Position numbers and translations under genes: made by a program. The notes beneath the pieces were generated by a model. That model did not search any database, was not told the DNA's origin, and was given only the letters and a program-made list of their open reading frames with translations. This document shows, piece by piece, positions 1-8,054 of a DNA stretch of 64,000 bases. Source of the DNA: Leclercia adecarboxylata (GTDB lineage: Bacteria > Pseudomonadota > Gammaproteobacteria > Enterobacterales > Enterobacteriaceae); NCBI GenBank assembly GCA_002360945.1, contig DERO01000007.1, positions 197,657-261,656 of the forward strand, read 5' to 3'. The stretch's first letter is position 1; every line of letters starts with the position of its first letter.

Positions 1-19
1 CGAATTGAGCCACTATTAA

Positions 20-955
20 ATGTCGCAAAATCAAGAAATTACCAAGAAAGATCAGTACAACCTCAACAAACTGCAAAAGCGTCTGCGCCGTAACGTCGGT
101 GAAGCCATTGCGGATTTCAACATGATTGAAGAAGGCGACCGCATCATGGTCTGCCTTTCTGGCGGCAAAGATAGCTACACCCTGCTCGAAATCCTGCGCA
201 ATCTTCAGCAAAGCGCGCCGGTCAATTTTTCGTTAGTGGCCGTCAACCTGGATCAGAAGCAGCCGGGCTTCCCGGCACATATTCTGCCGGAATACCTCGA
301 GAAGCTGGGCGTTGAATACAAAATTGTCGAAGAGAATACCTACGGCATCGTTAAAGAGAAGATCCCGGAAGGGAAAACCACCTGCTCGCTCTGCTCCCGC
401 CTGCGTCGCGGCATTCTCTACCGCACGGCCACCGAACTGGGCGCAACCAAAATTGCCCTCGGTCACCACCGCGATGACATTTTGCAGACCCTGTTCCTGA
501 ACATGTTCTACGGCGGCAAAATGAAAGGCATGCCACCGAAGCTGATGAGCGACGACGGGAAGCACATCGTGATCCGTCCCCTCGCCTACTGCCGCGAGAA
601 GGACATTGAGCGTTTTTCCGAGGCGAAAGCTTTCCCGATCATTCCGTGCAACCTGTGCGGTTCCCAGCCGAACCTGCAGCGTCAGGTGATTGGCGATATG
701 CTACGCGACTGGGACAAACGCTACCCGGGCCGCATCGAGACTATGTTTAGCGCGATGCAGAACGTGGTGCCTTCGCACCTGAGCGATATCAACCTGTTTG
801 ATTTCAAAGGGATTAAACACGGGTCGGAAGTGGTGAACGGCGGCGATCTGGCCTTCGATCGCGAAGAGATCCCGATGCAACCCGCGGGCTGGCAGCCGGA
901 AGAAGATGACGCTCAACTGGACGAGATGCGTCTGAACGTTATTGAAGTGAAGTAA
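20..955 (+). CDS. ttcA: tRNA 2-thiocytidine(32) synthetase TtcA
   Basis: TtcA uses ATP and an iron-sulfur cluster to thiolate cytidine 32 of certain tRNAs in the cytoplasm. The 311-residue protein has the N-type ATP pyrophosphatase P-loop SGGKDS at residues 47-52 and the two CxxC pairs of the family (C122/C125 in TTCSLC and C210/C213 in IPCNLC), which hold the 4Fe-4S cluster and sulfur. Length matches the family. The ATG at 20 starts the conserved N-terminus, and only 19 bases precede it, so the promoter lies outside the window. A hairpin follows directly. The next gene, dbpA, is convergent. In E. coli K-12 this gene flanks the Rac prophage site; no prophage is visible here. Confidence 0.97.
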   Translation: MSQNQEITKKDQYNLNKLQKRLRRNVGEAIADFNMIEEGDRIMVCLSGGKDSYTLLEILRNLQQSAPVNFSLVAVNLDQKQPGFPAHILPEYLEKLGVEYKIVEENTYGIVKEKIPEGKTTCSLCSRLRRGILYRTATELGATKIALGHHRDDILQTLFLNMFYGGKMKGMPPKLMSDDGKHIVIRPLAYCREKDIERFSEAKAFPIIPCNLCGSQPNLQRQVIGDMLRDWDKRYPGRIETMFSAMQNVVPSHLSDINLFDFKGIKHGSEVVNGGDLAFDREEIPMQPAGWQPEEDDAQLDEMRLNVIEVK

Positions 956-961
956 TCTTTA

Positions 962-989
962 AGCGTCTCAGCGATGCCGCTGAGACGCT
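962..989. terminator. Hairpin between convergent ttcA and dbpA
   Basis: A perfect 11-bp inverted repeat (AGCGTCTCAGC / GCTGAGACGCT) with a 6-base loop begins seven bases after the ttcA stop and ends twelve bases before the dbpA stop. Neither strand has a clear T-run after the stem, so it is a strong stem but an imperfect intrinsic terminator. Its place between converging genes suggests bidirectional use. Confidence 0.6.
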
Positions 990-1000
990 CTCCCGCCCGC

Positions 1001-2374
1001 TTATTTCAGCAGACGAACCTTGCAGGTTTTGCCTTTAATCTTGCCGTTTTGCAGCTGTTTCCACGCTTTTTGCGCCACCGACTGACGCACAGCCACGTAC
1101 ACGTGCGCCGGATGCACCGCGATTTTACCGATATCAGCACCGTCCAGACCAATATCACCGGTCAGCGCGCCCAGCACATCACCCGGTCGCATTTTGGCTT
1201 TTTTACCGCCGTCGATACAGAGCGTCGCCATCTCGGCAGCCAGCGGCACAATGCTGACGTTGGCCGGGGCATCCACCCAGTTAAGCTTGATTTGCAGCAT
1301 TTCTGCCAGAATGTTGGCGCGCTGCGCCTCTTCCGGCGCGCAAAAACTGATCGCCAGACCGCTGTTACCGGCACGAGCGGTACGACCGATGCGGTGAACA
1401 TGCACTTCCGGATCCCAGGCCAGCTCGTAGTTCACCACCAGCTCCAGGGATTTGATGTCCAGACCACGGGCGGCGACGTCGGTGGCCACCAGCACACGGG
1501 CGCTGCCGTTGGCAAAACGCACCAGGGTTTGATCGCGATCGCGCTGCTCGAGGTCGCCATGCAGCGACAGCGCGCTCTGTCCGGCCTCGGCCAGGGCATC
1601 GCACACCGCCTGACAATCTTTTTTGGTATTACAGAACACCACGCAGGATGCTGGCTGGTGGACGCTCAGCAGCTTCTGCAGCAGCGGGATTTTGCCTCGC
1701 TGGGTGGTATCGAAGAACTGCTGCTCAATCGCTGGCAGTGCGTCGACGGTGTCAATTTCAATGGCAATCGGGTTTTGCTGCACGCGGCCGCTGATGGCGG
1801 CAATCGCCTCTGGCCAGGTAGCAGAAAAGAGCATGGTCTGGCGCGACGGCGGCGCAAAACGGGTCACCTCGTCGATGGCCTCGCTAAAGCCCATATCCAG
1901 CATCCGATCGGCTTCGTCCAGCACCAGGGTCTGCAGCGCATCGAGGGAGACAGTCCCTTTCTGCAGGTGGTCGAGCAGACGTCCAGGAGTGGCAACGATA
2001 ATATGCGGCGCATGCTGCAAAGAGTCACGCTGGGCACCGAACGGTTGGCCCCCGCAGAGGGTTAAAATTTTGGTGTTCGGCAGAAAACGCGCCAGACGAC
2101 GCAGCTCCGCCGCCACCTGATCCGCCAGCTCGCGCGTCGGGCACAGCACCAGCGACTGCGTTTTATAGAGGCTAGCGTCAATATGCTGTAACAGCCCAAG
2201 GCCGAAGGTCGCCGTTTTGCCACTGCCGGTTTTGGCCTGCACGCGGACATCGCGTCCTTCCAGGATCGCCGGCAGCGCGGCAGCTTGTACAGGGGTCATC
2301 GTCAGATAACCCAACTCGTTGAGGTTATCGAGTTGGGCGGCAGGCAGTACGTTCAGCGTTGAAAAAGCAGTCAC
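1001..2374 (-). CDS. dbpA: ATP-dependent RNA helicase DbpA
   Basis: DbpA is a DEAD-box helicase of 50S ribosome assembly that is targeted to hairpin 92 of 23S rRNA by its C-terminal RNA-binding domain. The 457-residue protein shows the Q motif around Q30, Walker A AKTGSGKT (47-54), PTREL (about 80), DEAD (153-156), SAT (184-186), RGLDI and HRIGRTAR. The C-terminal part, about residues 385-457, contains GDIGLDGADIGKI and fits the DbpA RNA-recognition fold. It is monocistronic, convergent with ttcA, and follows a small proline-rich ORF on the same strand. The start is the ATG that gives the family-typical N-terminus. Confidence 0.96.
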   Translation of the reverse strand: MTAFSTLNVLPAAQLDNLNELGYLTMTPVQAAALPAILEGRDVRVQAKTGSGKTATFGLGLLQHIDASLYKTQSLVLCPTRELADQVAAELRRLARFLPNTKILTLCGGQPFGAQRDSLQHAPHIIVATPGRLLDHLQKGTVSLDALQTLVLDEADRMLDMGFSEAIDEVTRFAPPSRQTMLFSATWPEAIAAISGRVQQNPIAIEIDTVDALPAIEQQFFDTTQRGKIPLLQKLLSVHQPASCVVFCNTKKDCQAVCDALAEAGQSALSLHGDLEQRDRDQTLVRFANGSARVLVATDVAARGLDIKSLELVVNYELAWDPEVHVHRIGRTARAGNSGLAISFCAPEEAQRANILAEMLQIKLNWVDAPANVSIVPLAAEMATLCIDGGKKAKMRPGDVLGALTGDIGLDGADIGKIAVHPAHVYVAVRQSVAQKAWKQLQNGKIKGKTCKVRLLK

Positions 2375-2402
2375 AGTTATTCTCGCGGTAAAAAACTCAC
2401 AG

Positions 2403-2582
2403 TCAGCAGGCGCGTATCCTCGCAGATCTCCGCCTCTGATGCGACATTTTAATCGGCACTTCGTCCGGCGGCGGATCCGGCATCGGCTGGGGACGTGGGA
2501 TCGGTTCGGGAACAGGCACCGGATCGGTAGGTACCGGGTCAGATTGCCGCGTTTGCAGCAGCAGCGTTAAGAGCATGGCCAT
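2403..2582 (-). CDS. Small proline-rich protein (59 aa)
   Basis: This short ORF sits between FnrS and dbpA. Its ATG follows an excellent Shine-Dalgarno sequence (GGAGG, seven bases upstream). The product starts MAMLLTLLLQ, a short hydrophobic stretch. From about residue 16 to 43 it is extremely rich in proline (DPVPTDPVPVPEPIPRPQPM and onward), and it ends in an arginine-rich tail. It lies at the same place as the proline-rich small protein I recall as YnaL in E. coli, but I cannot confirm that name from sequence alone. The function is unknown. The strong RBS and unusual composition argue for a real gene. It begins only 58 bases after the FnrS terminator, so it needs its own promoter or readthrough. 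Confidence 0.65.
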   Translation of the reverse strand: MAMLLTLLLQTRQSDPVPTDPVPVPEPIPRPQPMPDPPPDEVPIKMSHQRRRSARIRAC

Positions 2583-2640
2583 ATTACCCTCCAGGGGATC
2601 GGGTTGTCTCTTTTAGGGTAGTCGCTGCTGGGTTGCAGGC

Positions 2641-2668
2641 AAAAAAAAGCCGACTTATTTAAGTCGGC
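2641..2668 (-). terminator. FnrS intrinsic terminator
   Basis: A perfect 9-bp stem (GCCGACTTA / TAAGTCGGC, 2649-2668) is followed on the minus strand by eight T residues (2648-2641). It forms the 3' end of FnrS. It would also stop readthrough from zntB. Confidence 0.93.
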
Positions 2669-2762
2669 GTCGTACGAATCAATTTTGCTATGCAGTAATT
2701 CAAAAAAGGAAGTAAGACAATATGGAGCGCAACGCCCATCGCTTGACGTTGCATTCACCTGC
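2641..2762 (-). ncRNA. fnrS: FnrS, anaerobically induced Hfq-dependent sRNA
   Basis: The minus strand from 2762 to 2641 reads GCAGGTGAATGCAACGTC and continues to a terminator hairpin. It closely matches, from memory, the 122-nt E. coli FnrS, including the unpaired TTGTCTTACTTCCTTTTTTG stretch; the predicted length is also 122 nt. FnrS represses mRNAs of aerobic metabolism and oxidative-stress enzymes when oxygen is absent. Its position between zntB and dbpA is the same as in E. coli. A consensus-like FNR box is centred 42.5 bases upstream of the inferred 5' end. The 5' end is inferred by similarity, not measured. Confidence 0.93.
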
Positions 2763-2769
2763 GGGAGAG

Positions 2770-2811
2770 ATAGTGCACCTTATGGGTAAACGGTTTATTG
2801 ACTTCGCTCAA
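2770..2811 (-). promoter_or_regulatory. FNR-dependent fnrS promoter
   Basis: The near-palindrome TTGAGcgaaGTCAA (minus strand, 2811-2798) fits the FNR consensus TTGAT-N4-ATCAA. Its centre is at -41.5 relative to the predicted FnrS start at 2762, the classic class II activator position. A -10-like CACTAT lies at 2775-2770, seven bases before +1. It implies induction under anaerobiosis. Confidence 0.85.
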
Positions 2812-2857
2812 TTAAAATAGCGTTTCAGGTGCGTCAGAAAGCCAAAATAGTGCAAAT

Positions 2858-3841
2858 TTACAACCATTTACTGCGATGTAACCACCACGCAACACCACCG
2901 ATTAAAACCACTAACATGATGCAGAATAGTGAGAAACCAAAGCGGAACTCTCCACCGGGGATCCCCCCAAGGTTGACGCCGAACAGTCCGGTCAGGAAGG
3001 TGCTGGGCAGAAACACCATTGCCATCAGGGACATGGTATAGGTTCTGCGGGAGAGCGACTCCTGCATCACCTGGGCGATTTCGTCGGTCAGGATCGCCGT
3101 GCGGGCAATACAGGCGTCAATTTCATCGAGCCCGCGTCCGAGTCGGTCAGCAATATCCTGCATTCTTCGACGTTGATCGTCATTCATCCAGGGGAGCCGT
3201 TCACTCGCCAGACGTGCATACACATCGCGCTGCGGAGCCATGTAGCGGCGCATCACGATCAGCTGTTTGCGCAGCAGCGCCAGAAATCCGCGAGGCGGAA
3301 TAACCTGATCGATCAGGTTATCTTCCAGATCGATGATCTTGTCGTGCAGCTCTTCGATAAACTCGCTGGCGTGATCGGTGAGCGCATCGCAGACATCCAC
3401 CAGCCAGCCCCCGCAATCTTCCGGGCCAGTGCCCTCTTTTAAATCCCCGACGACATCGTCCAGCGCCAGCACCTTTCGCTGCCGGGTAGAGACAATCAAC
3501 CGCTCATCCATATAGAGGCGCATAGCCACCAGCTGATCCGGCCGCTCATCGGTGCTGCCATTAATACAGCGCAGGGTAATGAGCGTCCCCTCCCCCATGC
3601 GGGACACGCGCGGGCGCAGGCTTTCCCCGGCCAGCGCATCGCGCACGTTGTTGGGTAATAATGGGGTTGAGGCCAGCCAGTTGGCACTCTCCGGCTGGGT
3701 ATAGTTCAGATGCAGCCAGCAGGGATGTTGCTGATCGATAATATCGTTGTTGGTAAGCGGTCTAGCCCCGCCTTTACCGTCGAGTAACCACGCAAATACT
3801 GCGTCAGGAACGTTAACTTCCGATCCTTTTATGCCTTCCAC
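2858..3841 (-). CDS. zntB: Zinc transporter ZntB (CorA family)
   Basis: ZntB is a pentameric inner-membrane CorA-superfamily protein that moves Zn2+. The 327-residue product has a long soluble N-terminal domain and two C-terminal membrane segments (about 270-290 and 302-320). The loop signature is GVN (288-290), the ZntB variant of the CorA GMN motif. Nearly the whole sequence matches E. coli ZntB, including the C-terminus WWLHRSKWL. The start is the ATG giving [15 protein letters not shown]. Downstream lies fnrS; upstream is a same-strand chemoreceptor gene with a 111-bp gap, so it probably has its own promoter. Confidence 0.96.
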   Translation of the reverse strand: MEGIKGSEVNVPDAVFAWLLDGKGGARPLTNNDIIDQQHPCWLHLNYTQPESANWLASTPLLPNNVRDALAGESLRPRVSRMGEGTLITLRCINGSTDERPDQLVAMRLYMDERLIVSTRQRKVLALDDVVGDLKEGTGPEDCGGWLVDVCDALTDHASEFIEELHDKIIDLEDNLIDQVIPPRGFLALLRKQLIVMRRYMAPQRDVYARLASERLPWMNDDQRRRMQDIADRLGRGLDEIDACIARTAILTDEIAQVMQESLSRRTYTMSLMAMVFLPSTFLTGLFGVNLGGIPGGEFRFGFSLFCIMLVVLIGGVAWWLHRSKWL

Positions 3842-3952
3842 AGCGCCTCCGCCAGTAGCTGTTCTTTGCTGTCAGTCTAGCCACCCAGGCAGCTTAAGCA
3901 ACCATTTAACCCGCCATCGCGCTGAATTTGCACATAAAAGAGACTTTTCCGG

Positions 3953-5080
3953 TCAGGCACGCGCGGGATAGGGTTGCCCGTGGTATAAAGTCGCAGAGGA
4001 TAATGGTTCCAGATGGAAGTTTCGCGTGCGGGTCTGCAGTTCAACTACCTGATTTTTCAACACCGCCGAGGAGCCGGACAGCTCTTCCACCATCCCCACG
4101 TTACTCTGGGTGACGTTTTCCAGATCGGACAGCGCCTGGGTAATTTGCGCGATGCCCTTCTCCTGTTCATAGGTCGAGGTGGAAATTTCATCCATCAGCC
4201 GGCTGACCTGCCCGGAGCCGCTGACGATCTCCTGCATGTTTTTTTCGGCTTCAGCGACTATCATCGCCCCCTGGCTGACGTTGCTGCTGGTAACGGCGAT
4301 CAGGGACTTGATGCTTTTTGCCGCTTCGGCACTGCGATGCGCCAGGCTGCGCACTTCCCCGGCCACCACCGAGAAACCTTTGCCATGATCGCCGGCACGA
4401 GCTGCTTCGACCGCAGCATTGAGCGCCAGGATATTGGTCTGAAAGGCGATACCGTCAATCATGGTGATAATCTCGGTCATCTGCTGGGCACATTCGGTAA
4501 TGGAGTGCATGTTGTTGGCAACCTGCCCCATCAGCTCGCCGCCCTTTTGTGCCTGTCGGGTCGCCACGCTGGCTTTCTCGTTGGCGAGACGGGTGTTATC
4601 AGCGGTGTTTTTGGTCGTGGCGGCCATCTGCTCCATGCTGGCTGAGGTCTGGATCAGCGACGCGGACTGCAGCTCGGTTTTTGCCGCCAGCGCCGAACTG
4701 CGGGCGGCCAGCTGTTCAGAAAGGCTCATTGCCGTGGCTGAGGAGGAGCGGATCTCACGGACCAGGGTGGCAATATTGCTCGATAGCGTGTTGATTCCCG
4801 GGATCAGTCGCCCCGCGCAGTTATCACCAAATTCGGGGATCGTGACGCCCAGATTGCCGGAGACGACCTCTTCAATGCTTCTTTTTACCGTATTGATGGG
4901 GACGACCAGGTATTGAGTCATGTAAAGGAGCAAGAACAGAAACGCGATGACAAATAAACTATTAAGTAGAATTAACAGAATGGCTTGCGGTGCCAAAAAA
5001 ATGACCAGCCCATCAGTTAATAGAAATACAACCACCAGATAAGAAAGAATAAAAGTCCTTACGCTAATATTCTTGAGCAT
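3953..5080 (-). CDS. Methyl-accepting chemotaxis protein without a periplasmic sensor domain
   Basis: The 375-residue protein begins with two closely spaced membrane segments (about 9-29 and 33-55) joined by only three or four residues, so there is no periplasmic ligand-binding domain. A HAMP-like linker follows (about 55-110) and then a full MCP signalling domain. The kinase-control tip is at 212-250 (AFQTNILALNAAVEAARAGD and GKGFSVVAGEVRSLAHRSAE). It should bind CheW/CheA, and any input would be cytoplasmic or membrane-derived. The C-terminus lacks the NWETF-type CheR/CheB tether, so methylation may depend on other receptors. I chose the ATG at 5080 over the in-frame GTG at 5092 because GGGA sits just upstream. 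The gene is monocistronic beside dgcM and is not part of the E. coli K-12 gene order I recall here. The ligand is unknown. Confidence 0.88.
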   Translation of the reverse strand: MLKNISVRTFILSYLVVVFLLTDGLVIFLAPQAILLILLNSLFVIAFLFLLLYMTQYLVVPINTVKRSIEEVVSGNLGVTIPEFGDNCAGRLIPGINTLSSNIATLVREIRSSSATAMSLSEQLAARSSALAAKTELQSASLIQTSASMEQMAATTKNTADNTRLANEKASVATRQAQKGGELMGQVANNMHSITECAQQMTEIITMIDGIAFQTNILALNAAVEAARAGDHGKGFSVVAGEVRSLAHRSAEAAKSIKSLIAVTSSNVSQGAMIVAEAEKNMQEIVSGSGQVSRLMDEISTSTYEQEKGIAQITQALSDLENVTQSNVGMVEELSGSSAVLKNQVVELQTRTRNFHLEPLSSATLYHGQPYPARA

Positions 5081-5677
5081 AATATATCCCACAACGGTAT
5101 TTTCAGATGATAGGAAATATATAGCATTCCGTTTTTAATTTTTCACCCTCATTTCGTAGAGACAATTCATTTGCGTTAAAGAGTTTATAATTTAGCTTAA
5201 GGAGGTGTTAATGCCTGATTAGTGTGAAACCATCATGTATTACGGCTGATAAAAACACGATTAAACCCCTGACGCAATGAAAAACCGTTGCCATCATAAA
5301 TTTTATAGTTAAGCCGTAAACCCACTCTTAAAGGGTATTGTTTAGCTGGGCTTAAACCGCTCAATAGTGAAAATGTTTTTCAGGCTTTATTAAAAAAAAG
5401 ACTCATGTTTTTCAACGTAAATCCGATACTAACCATATTTTCTATTAAAACAGCTTTTCCTTATCTCTGACCGGATCGCAGAGTTGATTTAATAATTCCT
5501 GTCGCGCCAGCGAAGAATAAAACTATTCCAGTTGGTAAAATTAATACGAATTTCATACGAATATCACAAAAAAAACCTGCCTGACCCTATGAAGTAGAGT
5601 ATGTTTCAAAGAAGCCCACGCGTGCCGCTCCGTCGTGGATCTCAGGCACCTCACGTGCTGATAACTGAGACTGGCCT
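5081..5677. other. AT-rich intergenic region between MCP gene and dgcM
   Basis: About 600 bases separate the divergent MCP and dgcM genes. The region is clearly more AT-rich than either gene. It must hold both promoters, but I could not assign either with confidence. A TATAAT stands at 5186-5191, and a perfect ribosome-binding sequence AAGGAGGTG (5199-5207) precedes a three-codon ORF. Short overlapping ORFs at 5587-6042 (minus) and 5601-5804 (plus) run into dgcM and look spurious. No repeat, tRNA or hairpin with a T-run was seen. Confidence 0.6.
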
Positions 5678-6910
5678 ATGTCGCTTTCAGGGTTTGCTGC
5701 GCTGGATATGCTTAAAACGCCCGTCTGGGTCGTATCCCCGGTTTCGGAGGATATTCTGTTCGCCAATAAGGCAGCAAAAAAGATCATGCAGGACGCGACG
5801 CTGAATGATCTGCGTAAAGGCGTCTGCTCGGCACGTGCCCAGGCTACGCTTGCGATGTATGTACCCGATTTAAAAACCCCACAAGAAATTATTGAAATCT
5901 GGAGCGTGCAGGTAAATAACCAGCCGATTAGCCTCAGCTGTCGGCTTTCGCTGGCCGTTTTCGACACCTGCGGCGAGGTCATTATTTTTGAGGGCATTGC
6001 CCGCCAGGCGGTAACGGGCCTCAAAGCCACCAGCTCTGGCACCTACCAGCGCAAAAAACAGGGGTTCTACGCCCGTTTCTTCCAGACCAACAGTGCGCCC
6101 ATGTTGTTAATCGATCCTGCCCGGGACGGCCAGGTGGTTGATGCCAATCTCGCGGCCCTCAATTTTTATGGCTATACCCATGATGAGATGTGCAGCAAGC
6201 ACACCTGGGAGATCAACACCCTCGGCCGCAATATTCTGCCGGTGATGACGGAGATCGCGCGTTTACCTGGCGGCCATAAGCCGCTCAACTTTGTGCATCG
6301 ACTGGCTGATGGCACCACCCGACACGTACAGACCTATGCCGGCCCGATTGAGATCTACGGCGACAAACTGATGCTGTGCATTATTCACGATATTACCGAG
6401 CAAAAACGGCTTGAACAGGAGCTTGAGCACGCTGCGCTGCGCGATTCGTTAACCGGTCTGCTCAATCGCCGTCAGTTTTATAATCTTACCGATCAGACCT
6501 CGCCGAATCATCTTCCAGCCCAGCAGGAGTTCAGCCTGCTGCTGGTGGATACGGACCACTTTAAGCGCATTAACGACATGTTTGGGCATCAGAAAGGCGA
6601 TGAGGTGTTGATTGCCCTCTCGCGAATGCTGGAAAGCTGTTGCCGGAAAGATGATTACGTTTTCCGCTGGGGTGGCGAGGAGTTTGTGCTGCTGCTGCCC
6701 CGCACGTCGCTGGACGCGGCGATGCAGATCGCAGAAACCCTGCGCGCGGCCATCGCCCGCATTGCCATCCCGGGACTGCCCCGCTTCACCGTGAGTATTG
6801 GGGTGGCGCGGCATAACCCGGATGAAAGTATCGACGATCTGTTTAAGCGCGTGGACGATGCGCTGTATCGCGCAAAGAATGATGGTCGTAATAAGGTGCT
6901 GGCGGCGTAA
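5678..6910 (+). CDS. dgcM: Diguanylate cyclase DgcM (YdaM)
   Basis: The 410-residue protein is closely similar to E. coli DgcM, which makes c-di-GMP and activates the curli regulator gene csgD together with MlrA and PdeR. A poorly conserved N-terminal region is followed by a PAS domain (about 130-245, with FFQTNSAPMLLIDPARDGQ) and a GGDEF domain (about 250-410). The active-site loop is GGEEF (332-336), and an inhibitory-site motif RKDD (323-326) lies exactly five residues before it, so product inhibition is expected. The start at 5678 aligns with the E. coli N-terminus with no length difference. Its functional partner pdeR/rpfR is in the same window at 56.8 kb. Confidence 0.95.
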   Translation: MSLSGFAALDMLKTPVWVVSPVSEDILFANKAAKKIMQDATLNDLRKGVCSARAQATLAMYVPDLKTPQEIIEIWSVQVNNQPISLSCRLSLAVFDTCGEVIIFEGIARQAVTGLKATSSGTYQRKKQGFYARFFQTNSAPMLLIDPARDGQVVDANLAALNFYGYTHDEMCSKHTWEINTLGRNILPVMTEIARLPGGHKPLNFVHRLADGTTRHVQTYAGPIEIYGDKLMLCIIHDITEQKRLEQELEHAALRDSLTGLLNRRQFYNLTDQTSPNHLPAQQEFSLLLVDTDHFKRINDMFGHQKGDEVLIALSRMLESCCRKDDYVFRWGGEEFVLLLPRTSLDAAMQIAETLRAAIARIAIPGLPRFTVSIGVARHNPDESIDDLFKRVDDALYRAKNDGRNKVLAA

Positions 6911-6954
6911 TGTCGCCTTCTGTCTTTCAATTTATTCCTTGAGGAGTGGTTAAG

Positions 6955-7521
6955 ATGAGCAAGAAGATTTTGATGCTGGTCGGGGATTACGCTGAAGATT
7001 ACGAAACCATGGTGCCGTTTCAGGCATTGCAAATGATTGGTCATCAGGTTGACGCGGTCTGTCCTGACAAAGCTAAAGGCGACTTTATCATGACGGCAAT
7101 TCACGATTTTGACGGCGCCCAGACCTATAGCGAAAAACCCGGCCACCGCTTTATTCTCAACGCCGATTTTGCTGAGGTGAAAGAAGAGGATTATGACGCC
7201 CTGTTAATTCCGGGCGGACGGGCACCGGAATATCTGCGCCTGAATGAGCAGGTAATCAAACTGGTGCAGGCCTTTGACCAGGCGCGTAAGCCGATTGCCG
7301 CCGTGTGCCACGGCGCTCAACTGCTGGCGGCCGCTGATGTCCTGAAAGGACGCACCTGCAGCGCTTATCCTGCCTGTGCGCCAGAAGTCCGACTCAGCGG
7401 CGGATATTATGCAGACATCGGTATCGACGAGGCGTATGTCGATGACAATCTGGTTACGGCTCCCGCCTGGCCTGCGCATCCGCAGTGGCTGGCGAAATTT
7501 GCTGAGCTGTTGCAGAAGTAA
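6955..7521 (+). CDS. DJ-1/PfpI family protein
   Basis: The 188-residue protein is a complete DJ-1/PfpI-superfamily domain with a class I glutamine amidotransferase-like fold. The nucleophile elbow is AAVCHGAQ, with C118-H119, and an acidic residue near the N-terminus (DYAEDYET, 11-18) would form the usual Glu-Cys pair. Family members include glyoxalases/deglycases, chaperone-like proteases and uncharacterised stress proteins, so the substrate is not deducible. I prefer the ATG at 6955 over the GTG at 6946, since GAGGAG (6941-6946) gives it a proper ribosome-binding site. It lies 44 bases after dgcM and could be cotranscribed. It is the last backbone gene before the T6SS locus. Confidence 0.85.
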   Translation: MSKKILMLVGDYAEDYETMVPFQALQMIGHQVDAVCPDKAKGDFIMTAIHDFDGAQTYSEKPGHRFILNADFAEVKEEDYDALLIPGGRAPEYLRLNEQVIKLVQAFDQARKPIAAVCHGAQLLAAADVLKGRTCSAYPACAPEVRLSGGYYADIGIDEAYVDDNLVTAPAWPAHPQWLAKFAELLQK

Positions 7522-7547
7522 GATCGGTTCTGGACAGGCTCGTCGGG

Positions 7548-8027
7548 TCAGGCCAGCCTGTCAACCGCATCAAAAAAGCGCTCTTCGGTCATGATCGTGT
7601 TCTCTTTTGCGCTCTGATACTCACGCCGAATAAACCAGCCCGATTCTGGTGCCATGCTCAGATAACAAATCTGCCTGATACCCGGCGCATCGACATGCAG
7701 GGTCACAATGCCCGTCTCGGTGCCATTCCACAGCTGTTCAGGAAGAAGTTGGACGCTACGGTCGCCGTTCTGCAACCGGATGGCGGTTATATCATAACGG
7801 CATATGCCGCTGTTCAGGCTGTAGCCTACCGCACTGAGATCATGCAGATGTCTGGTGGATAACGTCACCTCAATGCCGGAACCTGCAAACCACTGGCTTA
7901 TTTGCTGCGCAAGTTCATCCATTCGCGAGCAGAATGCCCTGACCTCGGCGTCAGCGGATTTTTTGCCGGACGTTACTCTGTCGTTTTTGTGCTGCACTTT
8001 TTTAAAAAAACGTTCTCTGGCTGACAC
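7548..8027 (-). CDS. Unknown protein, last gene of the T6SS operon
   Basis: The 159-residue product begins with a GTG preceded by AAGGA and lies 27 bases after the VasL/TagA-like gene, so it looks like the operon's final member. It has no signal peptide or membrane segment. The N-terminus is basic (SARERFFKKVQHKNDR), and the middle has alternating hydrophobic segments typical of a small alpha/beta protein. I recognise no family. Its position suggests a T6SS accessory role. Alternatively it may simply be a passenger. It ends 26 bases before the convergent DJ-1/PfpI gene's stop. Confidence 0.65.
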   Translation of the reverse strand: MSARERFFKKVQHKNDRVTSGKKSADAEVRAFCSRMDELAQQISQWFAGSGIEVTLSTRHLHDLSAVGYSLNSGICRYDITAIRLQNGDRSVQLLPEQLWNGTETGIVTLHVDAPGIRQICYLSMAPESGWFIRREYQSAKENTIMTEERFFDAVDRLA

Positions 8028-8054
8028 GTTGCAGTCCTTGTCATTTATTCGGCT

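Noticed and set aside
974..2065. 363-residue plus-strand ORF
   Set aside because: It is antisense to dbpA over most of its length. DbpA has full family motifs, and this frame has histidine/glutamine-rich shadow composition without a recognisable domain or RBS.
2567..2758. 63-residue minus-strand ORF across fnrS
   Set aside because: It runs through the FnrS RNA and its terminator. The sequence is conserved as an sRNA, not as protein.
5587..6042. 151-residue minus-strand ORF at the dgcM 5' end
   Set aside because: It is largely antisense to dgcM and has no supporting RBS or similarity.
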